Origin: Streptomyces sp. TG1A-8 | GTDB lineage: Bacteria; Actinomycetota; Actinomycetes; Streptomycetales; Streptomycetaceae | Length of the DNA stretch: 64,000 nucleotides | Reading direction: 5' to 3' | Assembly: GCF_030499535.1 (NCBI RefSeq) | Contig: NZ_JASTLB010000001.1 | Location: 1,922,001 to 1,986,000 of the forward strand | Notes under the pieces: generated by a model | Seen by the model: the letters and a program-made list of their open reading frames with translations, nothing else | Databases searched by the model: none | What the model was told of the DNA's origin: nothing | Part shown: positions 8,935-16,569 of the stretch, piece after piece | How the letters are laid out: every line of letters starts with the position of its first letter | Numbering within the stretch: the first letter of the stretch is position 1 | Made by a program: the position numbers and the translations under genes

Positions 8935-9521
8935 CAGCGGGTGGGGTCCGCGGTCGCCTCGGAGATGGCCTGGGCGAAGACGAGCGCCTGCCGCACCGTC
9001 TCCGGTCCGTCCCCGGCCTCGCTGACCCGCAGGCTCAGGTCGTCCGCCGTGGAGCTTCCCGTGTAGCCGTGGTCGGCCTCGCAGTTGGGGTCGCCGCAGG
9101 CGGCGGGCTCCAGGTCGATGCGGTTGACCGCGCCCCAGCCGATGGTCAGGACGACCTCGCGGGGCGGCGTGCCCGGGGTGTACTGCTCCGGGTTGGCCAC
9201 GACCCGGCTGACCACGACGGACGAGATCCGGTCGAGCTTGACGGACTCCGTGGACGTCGTGGCGTAGGGGGTCGGGGAGGTGGTGTCGGCGGCCTGCTCG
9301 TCGGTGTGGCTGACGATGAAGCGGTTTCCGGTGAGGACCAGCACGGTCACGTGCCGGCGGACCTCGTTCTGGTCGAAGGTGGTCTCCTGGTGGACCAGGT
9401 ACGACCGGATGGGCTCGCCGCCCACGGCGGCCTCCACCGCCTCGGCCACGAGGGCCGGGTAGTAGCCGCTGCGCTCGATCGCCGCGCGCAGCCCCTGGGT
9501 CGTCGTACTGGTCTTGGCCAT
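8934..9521 (-). CDS. DUF5998 family protein
   Basis: 195-residue conserved actinobacterial protein of unknown function. It opens MAKTSTTTQGLRAAIERSGYYPALVAEAVEAA, carries a possible metal pair in CGDPNCEADHG near residue 145, and ends in a short helical segment. The start at 9521 is preferred over the ATG at 9530, because AGGATGG lies eight bases before it. The stop codon overlaps the phosphodiesterase start by one base, pointing to a shared role. It lacks membrane segments. Confidence 0.8.
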   Translation of the reverse strand: MAKTSTTTQGLRAAIERSGYYPALVAEAVEAAVGGEPIRSYLVHQETTFDQNEVRRHVTVLVLTGNRFIVSHTDEQAADTTSPTPYATTSTESVKLDRISSVVVSRVVANPEQYTPGTPPREVVLTIGWGAVNRIDLEPAACGDPNCEADHGYTGSSTADDLSLRVSEAGDGPETVRQALVFAQAISEATADPTR

Positions 9522-9623
9522 GGCGTCCATCCTAATCCGTGGGCAAGGGGGGTCCGGGCCAGTCGCGGGCGGCCGGCGGCGGCCCGCGCGGGCACCCCGG
9601 GACCGGGCGGCCGTTCCCGGCGC

Positions 9624-12518
9624 TCAGTAGGCCGGCAGTGTGCGGGGGCCGAGGTCGTCGCGGGCGGGCGGCGGTGCGAGCCGCGCGGTGGCGCCGAGGA
9701 CGCTCACGCCGTGCGGGGCGACGACGACCGGTTCCAGGGTGACGGCGACGACCTCGGGGTGGTCGTCCACGAGCCGGGACACGCGCAGCAGCAGTTCCTC
9801 CAGCGCGGGGGTGTCCACGGGGGTGGAGCCGCGCCAGCCGAACAGCAGGGGGGCCGTGCGGATGGAGCGCACCAGCGAGGTCGCGTCCCGGTCGGTGACC
9901 GGCACCAGCCGGTGCGCCATGTCCCCGAGGAGCTGGGAGGCGGCCCCCGCGAGGCCGAAGGACAGCACCGCGCCGGCGGCCGGGTCGACCACCGCCCGCA
10001 CGACGGTGTCCACGCCGCGGGGCGCCATGCCCTGCACCACCGGCCGCAGCTCCTCGGGCCTGCCGAACAGCTCGCACAACTCGGCGTACGCGCGGCGCAG
10101 TTGCTCCTCGTCCGCTAGGTCCAGGCGTACGCCGCCCAGGTCGGCCCGGTGTCTGAGGTGGGGGGCGGTGGCCTTGAGGGCCACGGGGTAGCCGAGGGTG
10201 CGGGCGGCCCCGGCGGCGGCGTCCGGGGTGGGGACGGGCAGCGCCCGGCGGACGGGGATGCCGTACGTCCCGAGCAGCGCGCAGGTCTCCTCCTGCCCGA
10301 TTGCGGGGCCCTCCCCGCGATCGAGCAGTCCGCGGACCAGCTCGGCGGCCCCCTTCTCGTCGATGTCGTCGTACTCCGGCACCCTTCCCGGCTCGGCCGC
10401 CTCCCGCCGCCACTGGGCGTACTTCACGGCTTCGGCGAGGGCGCGCACGGCGCGTTCGGCGGCGGGGTAGGCGGGGATGGGGCGGGAGGGAGCACCGCCC
10501 GCAGCGGGGCTGTGCGGCGGGGGCGGCGCGGCGGACGCGTCCGGGGCGGGACCTTCCGGCGGGGGCGCCGCGGCGGGGGCGCGTTCCGCGGGGCGGACCG
10601 GGCGGGTGCCGCCCCCGGGGCCGGACGCCCGTCCGGCGGCCCGGGGCGCGGTGCTCGCCGCGGCCGACAGCGCCTCGGCGAGCCCTCCGAGTTCCACGTG
10701 CACCACCAGGACGGGCTTCGCGGGGGCCGACGCGGCGGCGGACCGCAGCGCCTCCGCCAGCTCCGCGTCCCTGGGCGGCCCCTCCCCGATGGCCGGGATG
10801 GCCGTCACGACCACCGCGTCGCTGGTGTCGTCCGCCAGCGCCCGGGCCAGCTCCCGGTGGAAGTCCGCCGCGCTCGCCGCGGTCGTCAGGTCCAGCGGGC
10901 GCGACGGCCGCAGGCCCTCCGCGAGGCACCGGTCGTAGGTCAGCATCCCCAGCGACTCGGAGTTCCCGAGGATCGCCACCCGGGGGCCGGCGGGCAGCGG
11001 CTGCCGGGCGAGCAGCAGGCCCGCGTCGACCAGTTCGGTGATCGTGTCCACCCGGATCACGCCGGCCTGCCCGAGCAGCGCGGACACCGTCGCGCGCGGC
11101 AGCTGCGTCGCCCGCACGGCGTGCCCCTGCGGCGTGCTCCCGGCCCCCTGCACCACGACCAGGGGCTTGGCCGCCGCCGTCCGGCGGGCGAGGCGGGTGA
11201 ACTTGCGGGGGTTGCCGATGGACTCCAGGTACATGAGGACGACGTCGGTCTCGGGATCGTCGTACCAGTACTGGAGGACGTCGTTGCCGGAGACGTCCGC
11301 GCGGTTGCCGCAGGAGACGAAGGCCGACACGCCGGTGACGCCGGTGACGCCGCCCCCGCGCCGGTGCACCCGGGACAGCAGCGCGATGCCGATGGCGCCG
11401 GACTGGGCGAACAGGCCGATGCGGCCGGGGCGGGGCATCTGCGTGGCGAGGGAGGCGTTCAGCCGGACGTCGGCGGCGGTGTTGATGACGCCGAAGGCGT
11501 TGGGGCCGATGATCCGCATGCCGTGGGCGCGCGCGAGCCGCACCAGGGCCCGCTGCCGTTCGCGTCCTTCGGGGCCGCTCTCGGCGTATCCGGCGGAGAG
11601 CACCACCAGCCCCCGCACGCCGTGTTCGCCGCACTCGGCGACCACCGCGGGCACGTGCTCGGCCGGTACGGCGATCACCGCCAGGTCCACCGGGCCCCCG
11701 ATGTCCCGCACCGAGCGGTGCGCGGCCACCCCGTCGATGTCCTCGAGGTCTGCGGGGAAGGCCTTGTTCACGGCGTGCAGGCTCCCGGTGTAGCCGGCGT
11801 CCCGGAGGTTGCCGAGGACGCTGCGGCCGACCCCTCCGGGCGCGCGGCCGACGCCCACGACCGCCACGGAGCCGGGGGCGAGCAGCCGCCGTACCGAGCG
11901 GGCCTCGGCGCGCTGCTCCCGCGCGCGCTGCACGGCGAGGGAGCGGTCGGTGGGTTCGAGGCCGAACTCCAGGCGGACGACGCCGTCCTCGAAGCTGCGC
12001 TTCTGGGTGTATCCGGCGTCCGTGAACACCTTGATCATCTTGGTGTTGGCGGGCAGGACCTCGGCGGTGAAGCGGCGGATGCCGCGCTCGCGGGCGACGG
12101 CCGCGATGTGCTCGAGCAGGGCGGAGGCGACCCCGCGGCCCTGGTGGGCGTCCTGCACCAGGAAGGCGACCTCGGCCTCGTCGGCGGGTGCGGAGGCGGG
12201 CAGGCCGCCGGTGCCGATGCGGTCGTAGCGTACGGTGGCGATGAACTCGCCGCCGATGGTGGCGGCGAGTCCGACCCGGTCCACGAAGTCGTGGTGCGTG
12301 AAGCGGTGGACGTCCTTGGCGGACAGGCGCGGGTACGGCGCGAAGAAACGGTAGTACTTCGACTCGTCCGAGACCTGCTCGTAGAAGCTGACCAGGCGGT
12401 CGGCGTCATCGACGGTGATGGGCCGGACGCGCGCGGTGCCCCCGTCGCGCAGCACCACGTCCGCCTCCCAGTGGGCGGGGTACTCGTGCCGGTCCTGCCG
12501 GTCCGCCGGGGTCTGCAT
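9624..12518 (-). CDS. Pat-like protein lysine acetyltransferase: GNAT fused to NDP-forming acyl-CoA synthetase
   Basis: 964-residue multidomain protein. Order: an N-terminal GNAT acetyltransferase domain (about 20-185, with the acetyl-CoA loop QDAHQGRGVASALLEHI), a CoA-binding Rossmann domain (about 215-340, LLAPGSVAVVGVGRAPGGVG), a succinyl-CoA-ligase-like domain (about 355-620), and an ATP-grasp domain (about 740-950). In S. lividans the related Pat acetylates and inactivates acyl-CoA synthetases (family knowledge). Domains three and four are joined by an Ala/Pro/Gly-rich linker of about 90 residues, longer than usual. The start is the ATG at 12518 (MQTPADRQDRHEY); upstream codons in frame are non-homologous. 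Confidence 0.9.
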   Translation of the reverse strand: MQTPADRQDRHEYPAHWEADVVLRDGGTARVRPITVDDADRLVSFYEQVSDESKYYRFFAPYPRLSAKDVHRFTHHDFVDRVGLAATIGGEFIATVRYDRIGTGGLPASAPADEAEVAFLVQDAHQGRGVASALLEHIAAVARERGIRRFTAEVLPANTKMIKVFTDAGYTQKRSFEDGVVRLEFGLEPTDRSLAVQRAREQRAEARSVRRLLAPGSVAVVGVGRAPGGVGRSVLGNLRDAGYTGSLHAVNKAFPADLEDIDGVAAHRSVRDIGGPVDLAVIAVPAEHVPAVVAECGEHGVRGLVVLSAGYAESGPEGRERQRALVRLARAHGMRIIGPNAFGVINTAADVRLNASLATQMPRPGRIGLFAQSGAIGIALLSRVHRRGGGVTGVTGVSAFVSCGNRADVSGNDVLQYWYDDPETDVVLMYLESIGNPRKFTRLARRTAAAKPLVVVQGAGSTPQGHAVRATQLPRATVSALLGQAGVIRVDTITELVDAGLLLARQPLPAGPRVAILGNSESLGMLTYDRCLAEGLRPSRPLDLTTAASAADFHRELARALADDTSDAVVVTAIPAIGEGPPRDAELAEALRSAAASAPAKPVLVVHVELGGLAEALSAAASTAPRAAGRASGPGGGTRPVRPAERAPAAAPPPEGPAPDASAAPPPPHSPAAGGAPSRPIPAYPAAERAVRALAEAVKYAQWRREAAEPGRVPEYDDIDEKGAAELVRGLLDRGEGPAIGQEETCALLGTYGIPVRRALPVPTPDAAAGAARTLGYPVALKATAPHLRHRADLGGVRLDLADEEQLRRAYAELCELFGRPEELRPVVQGMAPRGVDTVVRAVVDPAAGAVLSFGLAGAASQLLGDMAHRLVPVTDRDATSLVRSIRTAPLLFGWRGSTPVDTPALEELLLRVSRLVDDHPEVVAVTLEPVVVAPHGVSVLGATARLAPPPARDDLGPRTLPAY

Positions 12519-12655
12519 GGGCCCCAGGGTACGGCTCGCGCACGGCAACGGCGCGAGGCAGTCCGTGGGGGACGCGAAGCCGGACCGGGGCCGCGGTCCG
12601 GCTTCCGCCGGGGCGGGGCACCGGACCGCTCCGGGCACGCGCCATGATATGGAAA

Positions 12656-12671
12656 ACTGGTCTAGACAACC
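12656..12671. promoter_or_regulatory. DasR-responsive element (dre) upstream of ptsH
   Basis: ACTGGTCTAGACAACC lies 25 bases before the HPr start. The left half and centre match the dre consensus built on ACTGGTCTAGACCAGT; only the right arm is degenerate. DasR is the GntR-family repressor of N-acetylglucosamine use in Streptomyces and is known to control PTS genes, including ptsH. This links HPr supply to amino sugars. Confidence 0.85.
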
Positions 12672-12695
12672 TGAGAACCTGAAGGGCAGCATCAC

Positions 12696-12977
12696 ATGGC
12701 TGAGCGCCGCGTCAACGTCGGCTGGGCCGAGGGCCTCCACGCCCGCCCCGCCTCCATCTTCGTCCGAGCCGCCACGGCCACCGGCGTCCCGGTCACCATC
12801 GCCAAGGCCGGCGGCACGCCGGTCAACGCGGCCTCCATGCTGGCCGTCCTGGGACTGGGCGCCCAGGGGGGCGAGGAGATCGTGCTGGCCTCCGGCGCCG
12901 AGGGCGCGGACGCCGCCCTCGACCGCCTGGCCAAGCTGGTCGCCGAGGGTCTGGAGGAACTGCCCGAGACCGTCTGA
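12696..12977 (+). CDS. ptsH: Phosphocarrier protein HPr of the PTS
   Basis: Carries phosphate from enzyme I to sugar-specific EIIA proteins. The 93-residue protein has the active-site histidine at residue 15 within GLHARPA, and a serine at position 47 (AASMLAVLGLG) equivalent to the regulatory serine of low-GC bacteria; actinobacteria generally lack the matching kinase. The ATG at 12696 has GAAGGG nine bases upstream. A dre operator precedes it and a long hairpin follows it, so it is a single-gene unit. Confidence 0.96.
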   Translation: MAERRVNVGWAEGLHARPASIFVRAATATGVPVTIAKAGGTPVNAASMLAVLGLGAQGGEEIVLASGAEGADAALDRLAKLVAEGLEELPETV

Positions 12978-12986
12978 GATCACGAC

Positions 12987-13025
12987 GGGAAGCCGCGTCG
13001 TCCGGGCAGGACGGCGCGGCTTCCC
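12987..13025 (+). terminator. ptsH terminator hairpin
   Basis: A 17-base stem with one G-T pair: the arm at 12987-13003 pairs with 13009-13025 around a five-base loop (GGGCA). It starts ten bases after the ptsH stop. Confidence 0.8.
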
Positions 13026-13161
13026 GCATTTCCACGCCCGCCGGGCGGAAATCCGCCGTGAGCGCGCGAATAAATGCGACCGCACAGGGGCGGCACGCGC
13101 GGAAAAAGGCAGCGGAAACACCGGTCCACCGAATATCCGCTCTTTGTATACGGCGCCCGTG

Positions 13162-13857
13162 TTAATGTCGCGGGCCCGGCATGTTTACGACGTGTTGCGA
13201 GTTCCTCACGCGCTCCGGGCGGTCCCCGGCCGGGGTGAGGCGCAGCCGGTGCGCGGCCGTCGCGCGCTCGGTGTGCAGCGCCGTGACGGCTCGCGCGCGC
13301 TCGCCGTCGCCGCGCGCCACCGCGTCCACGATGGCGCCGTGCTCCGCCCAGCAGTCCGCCGGGCTGGCCGGTGCCTGCACCGCGTACATCCAGGTGATCT
13401 TGTGCCGCAGCTGGGTCAGCGCCGAGGTCAGGGAGTGGCTGCCGCAGGCCTGGGCGAGCGTCTCGTGGAACCAGCCGCCCAGCGAGCGCAGGTCCTCGCT
13501 GTTGCCCCTCCTGGCCCGCTCCTGGCCCAGCCGGACCAGGCCGCGCAGCACCTTCAGATGGGCGTCGGTGCGCCGCCGGGCGGCCCGGGAGGCGCCGAGC
13601 GGCTCCAGCAGCACGCGCATCTCCAGCAGGTCGGCGGCCTCCTGCTCGGTCGGTTCGGCCACGCACGCGCCCGCGTGCCGCCGGGTCACCACGAACCCCT
13701 CCGCCTCCAGGGTGCGCAGCGCCTCGCGGACGGGGACGCGCGAGACGCCGTAGCGGCGGGCCAGGACTTCCTCGGTGAGGCGGCTGCCGCGTTCGTGGAC
13801 ACCGGCCACGATGTCGTCCCGGATCGCCGTGCACACCGAGTGCGCCGGAATACGCAT
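13162..13857 (-). CDS. GntR-family regulator, FadR/FCD subfamily
   Basis: 231-residue transcription factor. The N-terminal winged helix (about 5-70) contains LTEEVLARRYGVSRVPVREALRTLEAEGFV, a textbook GntR signature. The C-terminal FCD all-helical ligand domain (about 80-215) carries spaced histidines (WFHETLAQ, EHGAIVDA, ALHTERAT) that usually bind a metal and carboxylate ligand. The start ATG at 13857 is preceded by GGAGGT with five bases between. No operator was recognised; the gene lies between HPr and the M23 peptidase genes, and its target is unknown. Confidence 0.88.
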   Translation of the reverse strand: MRIPAHSVCTAIRDDIVAGVHERGSRLTEEVLARRYGVSRVPVREALRTLEAEGFVVTRRHAGACVAEPTEQEAADLLEMRVLLEPLGASRAARRRTDAHLKVLRGLVRLGQERARRGNSEDLRSLGGWFHETLAQACGSHSLTSALTQLRHKITWMYAVQAPASPADCWAEHGAIVDAVARGDGERARAVTALHTERATAAHRLRLTPAGDRPERVRNSQHVVNMPGPRH

Positions 13858-14006
13858 GACCGACCTCCGTCTTAATCCCCGTGAAACGCCGACGATGGAC
13901 GCGTGTTCCGTGACTCTATTCCAAGGGGCCGGAATTTCCGACGGCGGACCGGAATCCGTGGATATTTTTTGGACAGCGGGCACCGGGACCGCACGGGAAC
14001 GGCGAA

Positions 14007-14031
14007 GGCCCCGGCTCGGGGAGCCGGGGCC
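14007..14031 (-). terminator. Terminator of the M23 peptidase gene
   Basis: Perfect ten-base inverted repeat, GGCCCCGGCT at 14007-14016 and AGCCGGGGCC at 14022-14031, with a five-base loop. It begins 24 bases beyond the peptidase stop on the minus strand. Confidence 0.75.
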
Positions 14032-14054
14032 GCGCCGGGGCGTGCGGTCGTTCG

Positions 14055-14795
14055 TCAGACGTTCACGCCGTGCTTGCGGAGGTAGGCGACGGGGTCGACG
14101 TCCGAGCCGTACTCCGGGGTCGTGCGGACCTCGAAGTGCAGGTGCGGCCCGGTGACGTTGCCGGTGGCGCCGGACAGGCCGATCCGCAGGCCCGCGGTGA
14201 CCTTCTGGCCCACGGTGACGCCGATGGACGACAGGTGGCCGTACTGGGTGTACATGCCGTCGGCCATCCGGATCACGACCTGGTTGCCGTAGGCGCCGCC
14301 CCAGCCGGTGGAGACGACGGTGCCGGAGCCCACCGCGTGGACCGGGGTGCCGCTCGCGGCGTGGAAGTCGACGCCGGTGTGCGAGCCGGAGGACCACAGG
14401 GAACCACCGGTCTTGTAGCCGGTGGAGACGTAGGAGCCGGCGATCGGGGCGACGAAGGCGTTCAGGCGCTTGCGCTCGGCCTCCCGGGCGGCGCGTGCCT
14501 GGGCCTCGCGGTCCTTCTCGGCGGCCGCCGCGGCCTCCTCGGCCGCCTTCTGCGCGGCGGCCTCCTGCTGGGCGGCGGCCTGCGCGTCGATCTGCTCGGC
14601 GAGCGTGTCGCTCACCGTGATGACCGGGGTGAGGCCGGTCTGCTCGGGGGGGTTCTCCGCGGCGAACGCCGGGGCGGCCGCGAGGGTGCCGATGACACCG
14701 GTGGTGGTGAGGGCCGCGACACCGGCCGCCTGAGCGGTGGTGCGCTTGACCCGGCCGGGCTTGCGGTGCTTCCCGGTGGCGCACATGAACGCCAT
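14055..14795 (-). CDS. Secreted M23 (LytM-type) cell-wall endopeptidase
   Basis: 246-residue exported protein likely to cut peptidoglycan cross-bridges. A signal peptide is visible (RKPGRVKR then a hydrophobic core ending AAAPAFA, about residue 45). It is followed by an Ala/Glu/Gln-rich coiled-coil stretch (about 62-110) and the C-terminal M23 domain with zinc ligands in HTGVDF and HLHFEV. The ATG at 14795 follows AAAGGA at a rather long distance. Expression is probably gated by the c-di-AMP riboswitch just upstream, a known arrangement for cell-wall hydrolases in actinobacteria, tying cell-wall cutting to c-di-AMP level. Confidence 0.93.
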   Translation of the reverse strand: MAFMCATGKHRKPGRVKRTTAQAAGVAALTTTGVIGTLAAAPAFAAENPPEQTGLTPVITVSDTLAEQIDAQAAAQQEAAAQKAAEEAAAAAEKDREAQARAAREAERKRLNAFVAPIAGSYVSTGYKTGGSLWSSGSHTGVDFHAASGTPVHAVGSGTVVSTGWGGAYGNQVVIRMADGMYTQYGHLSSIGVTVGQKVTAGLRIGLSGATGNVTGPHLHFEVRTTPEYGSDVDPVAYLRKHGVNV

Positions 14796-14814
14796 GAAGT
14801 GGGTGGTCCTTTCC

Positions 14815-14965
14815 TTCCCTCTCGCCTACCGGGTTAGCTGACGGGTTCGGAGCAGGAAGGTCTCCTACGGGCCCCCTCGCTGGCGCGCGGGCGTCCGATT
14901 CACCCCAGGGACTGCGTGGGGTCCCCGGCTCCCCTGGCTCGCGCCGTACGGGGACTCGGCGATGG
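14815..14965 (-). ncRNA. ydaO/yuaA-type c-di-AMP riboswitch
   Basis: On the minus strand the leader of the M23 gene carries the conserved riboswitch blocks in order: GCCGAGTCCCCGTACGGCGC (about 14959-14940), GGGGACCCC, TGGGGTGAATCGG (about 14907-14895) and CGAACCCGTCAGCTAACCC (about 14849-14831), then GGTAGGCGA. The terminal helix P1 can form between 14958-14962 and 14822-14826. These are the hallmark conserved sequences of the class. In Streptomyces these riboswitches precede resuscitation-factor and peptidase genes and turn expression off when c-di-AMP binds (family knowledge). Confidence 0.92.
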
Positions 14966-15014
14966 CTGTCCGGTGCCGCGGATGCGGCGCACTGCCTGAC
15001 GAACAGCCCGGACG

Positions 15015-15044
15015 AAGCTACGGTGTGCCGCTTCCCGCCATCAA
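15015..15044 (-). promoter_or_regulatory. Likely vegetative promoter of the riboswitch-M23 transcript
   Basis: On the minus strand, TTGATG (15044-15039) and TAGCTT (15020-15015) are separated by 18 bases, a fair HrdB-type promoter. It would start RNA near 15008, about 45 bases before the riboswitch core. Confidence 0.55.
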
Positions 15045-15127
15045 ACAAAAGCGGGCTTTTGTAGCGCATCCCACAGCCCGGAAGGGCAACCACTGCGGCA
15101 ATCCGGACATGTGGGCAACCGCCCGTG

Positions 15128-15175
15128 CGCGCGTGGGGCCCTGACGACCCGCCGGTCGCCGGAGCCCCACGCGCG
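15128..15175 (-). terminator. Terminator after the M16 protease pair
   Basis: Twelve-base perfect inverted repeat (15128-15139 with 15164-15175, CGCGCGTGGGGC and its complement) with a 24-base loop, six bases beyond the stop of the second M16 gene. Confidence 0.65.
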
Positions 15176-15180
15176 GGTGC

Positions 15181-16569
15181 CTACTCGGCCCGCACGACCG
15201 TGACGGGACCGATGCCGAGGGCCTCCACGGGCGCCGCGATCTGCGAGGCGTCACCGACGAGGACGGTCACCAGGCGGTCCACCGGGAAGGCGTTGACGAC
15301 CGCCGCGGTGGCCTCCACGGTGCCGGTGGCGGCGAGTCGCCGGTAGAGCCCGGCCTGGAAGTCGTCGGACAGGTGCTGCTCGACCTGGTCGGCCAGGGCG
15401 CTCGCGACGGCCGCCGCGGTCTCGTACTTCAGCGGCGCCACCCCCACCAGGTTCTGCACGGCGACGTCCCGCTCGGCGTCGGTCAGCCCCTCCGCCGCGA
15501 GCCTGCGCAGCACCTTCCACAGGTCGTCCAGCGCGGGACCGGTGTTGGGGGTGTCCACGGAGCCGCTGATGGCGAGCATCGCGGCGCCCGTGCCGTCCGG
15601 GGCGGAGCGCAGGACCTGCGCGAAGGCGCGGACGCCGTAGGTGTAGCCCTTCTCCTCGCGCAGGACGCGGTCCAGGCGCGAGGTGAGGGTGCCGCCCAGG
15701 CAGTAGGTGCCGAGCACCTGGGCGGGCCACACGCGGTCGTGCCGGTCGCAGCCGACCCGGCCGATGAGCAGCTGCGTCTGGACGGCGCCGGGCCGGTCGA
15801 CGACGACCACGCGTCCGGTGTCGTCGGCGGTCACCGGCGGGACCTGCCGCGGCTCGCCCGGGGTGCCGGTCCAGGCGCCCAGGGTGTCGGCGAGCAGCGC
15901 GTCCAGGTCCGTGCCGGTGAGGTCGCCGACGACGACCGCGGTGGCCGTCGCGGGGCGCACGTGCCGGTCGTAGAAGGCGCGTACGGCCGCCGCGTCGATC
16001 TTGGCGACCGTGTCCTCGGTGCCCTGGCGCGGGCGCGACATGCGCGAGGCCGCCGGGAACAGCTGCCTGGAGAGTTCCTTGGCGGCCCGGCGGGAGGGGT
16101 TGGCCAGCTCGTGCGGGATCTCGTCCAGGCGGTTGCGGACCAGCCGCTCGACCTCGTTCTCGGCGAACGCGGGGGCGCGCAGCGCGTCGGCGAGCAGGCC
16201 GAGGCCCCTGCCCAGGCGGGAGGCCGGGACCTCCAGGCTGATCCGGACGCCGGGGTGGTCCGCGTGCGAGTCGAACGTGGCGCCGGCCCGCTCCAGTTCG
16301 GCGGCGAACTCCTCCGCCGAGTGCTGGTCGGTGCCCTCGGAGAAGGCCCGGGCCATGATGCTGGCGACGCCGTCCAGGCCGGCCGGTTCGGCGTCCAGCG
16401 GCGCGTCCAGCAGCACCTCGACGGCGACGACCTGCTGGCCGGGCCGGTGGCAGCGCAGCACGGTCAGGCCGTTGCCGAGGGTGCCGCGCTCGGGGGCCGG
16501 GAACGCCCACGGCCTGGCCTCGCCGGGCTGCGGCTGGGGGTGGAACTCCATGGTGGCGAGCTCGCTCAC
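15181..16569 (-). CDS. M16 peptidase-like subunit lacking the zinc motif
   Basis: 462-residue member of the pitrilysin/processing-peptidase family. It has the family fold markers (GLTVLRCHRPGQQVVAVEVLLDAP near the start and YGVRAFAQVL in the second half), but the inverted zinc motif HxxEH is absent: the equivalent region reads FSEGTDQHSAEEF. In such pairs the inactive subunit helps bind substrate. The GTG at 16569 overlaps the stop of the active subunit gene as GTGA, with GAGGAGA eight bases upstream; the ATG at 16551 is an alternative. Confidence 0.87.
   Translation of the reverse strand: MSELATMEFHPQPQPGEARPWAFPAPERGTLGNGLTVLRCHRPGQQVVAVEVLLDAPLDAEPAGLDGVASIMARAFSEGTDQHSAEEFAAELERAGATFDSHADHPGVRISLEVPASRLGRGLGLLADALRAPAFAENEVERLVRNRLDEIPHELANPSRRAAKELSRQLFPAASRMSRPRQGTEDTVAKIDAAAVRAFYDRHVRPATATAVVVGDLTGTDLDALLADTLGAWTGTPGEPRQVPPVTADDTGRVVVVDRPGAVQTQLLIGRVGCDRHDRVWPAQVLGTYCLGGTLTSRLDRVLREEKGYTYGVRAFAQVLRSAPDGTGAAMLAISGSVDTPNTGPALDDLWKVLRRLAAEGLTDAERDVAVQNLVGVAPLKYETAAAVASALADQVEQHLSDDFQAGLYRRLAATGTVEATAAVVNAFPVDRLVTVLVGDASQIAAPVEALGIGPVTVVRAE

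Noticed and set aside
9532..11634. A 700-codon frame on the minus strand overlapping the Pat-like gene.
   Set aside because: It is a shadow in another frame: Arg/Pro/Ala-rich, without any domain, while the true gene has four domains.
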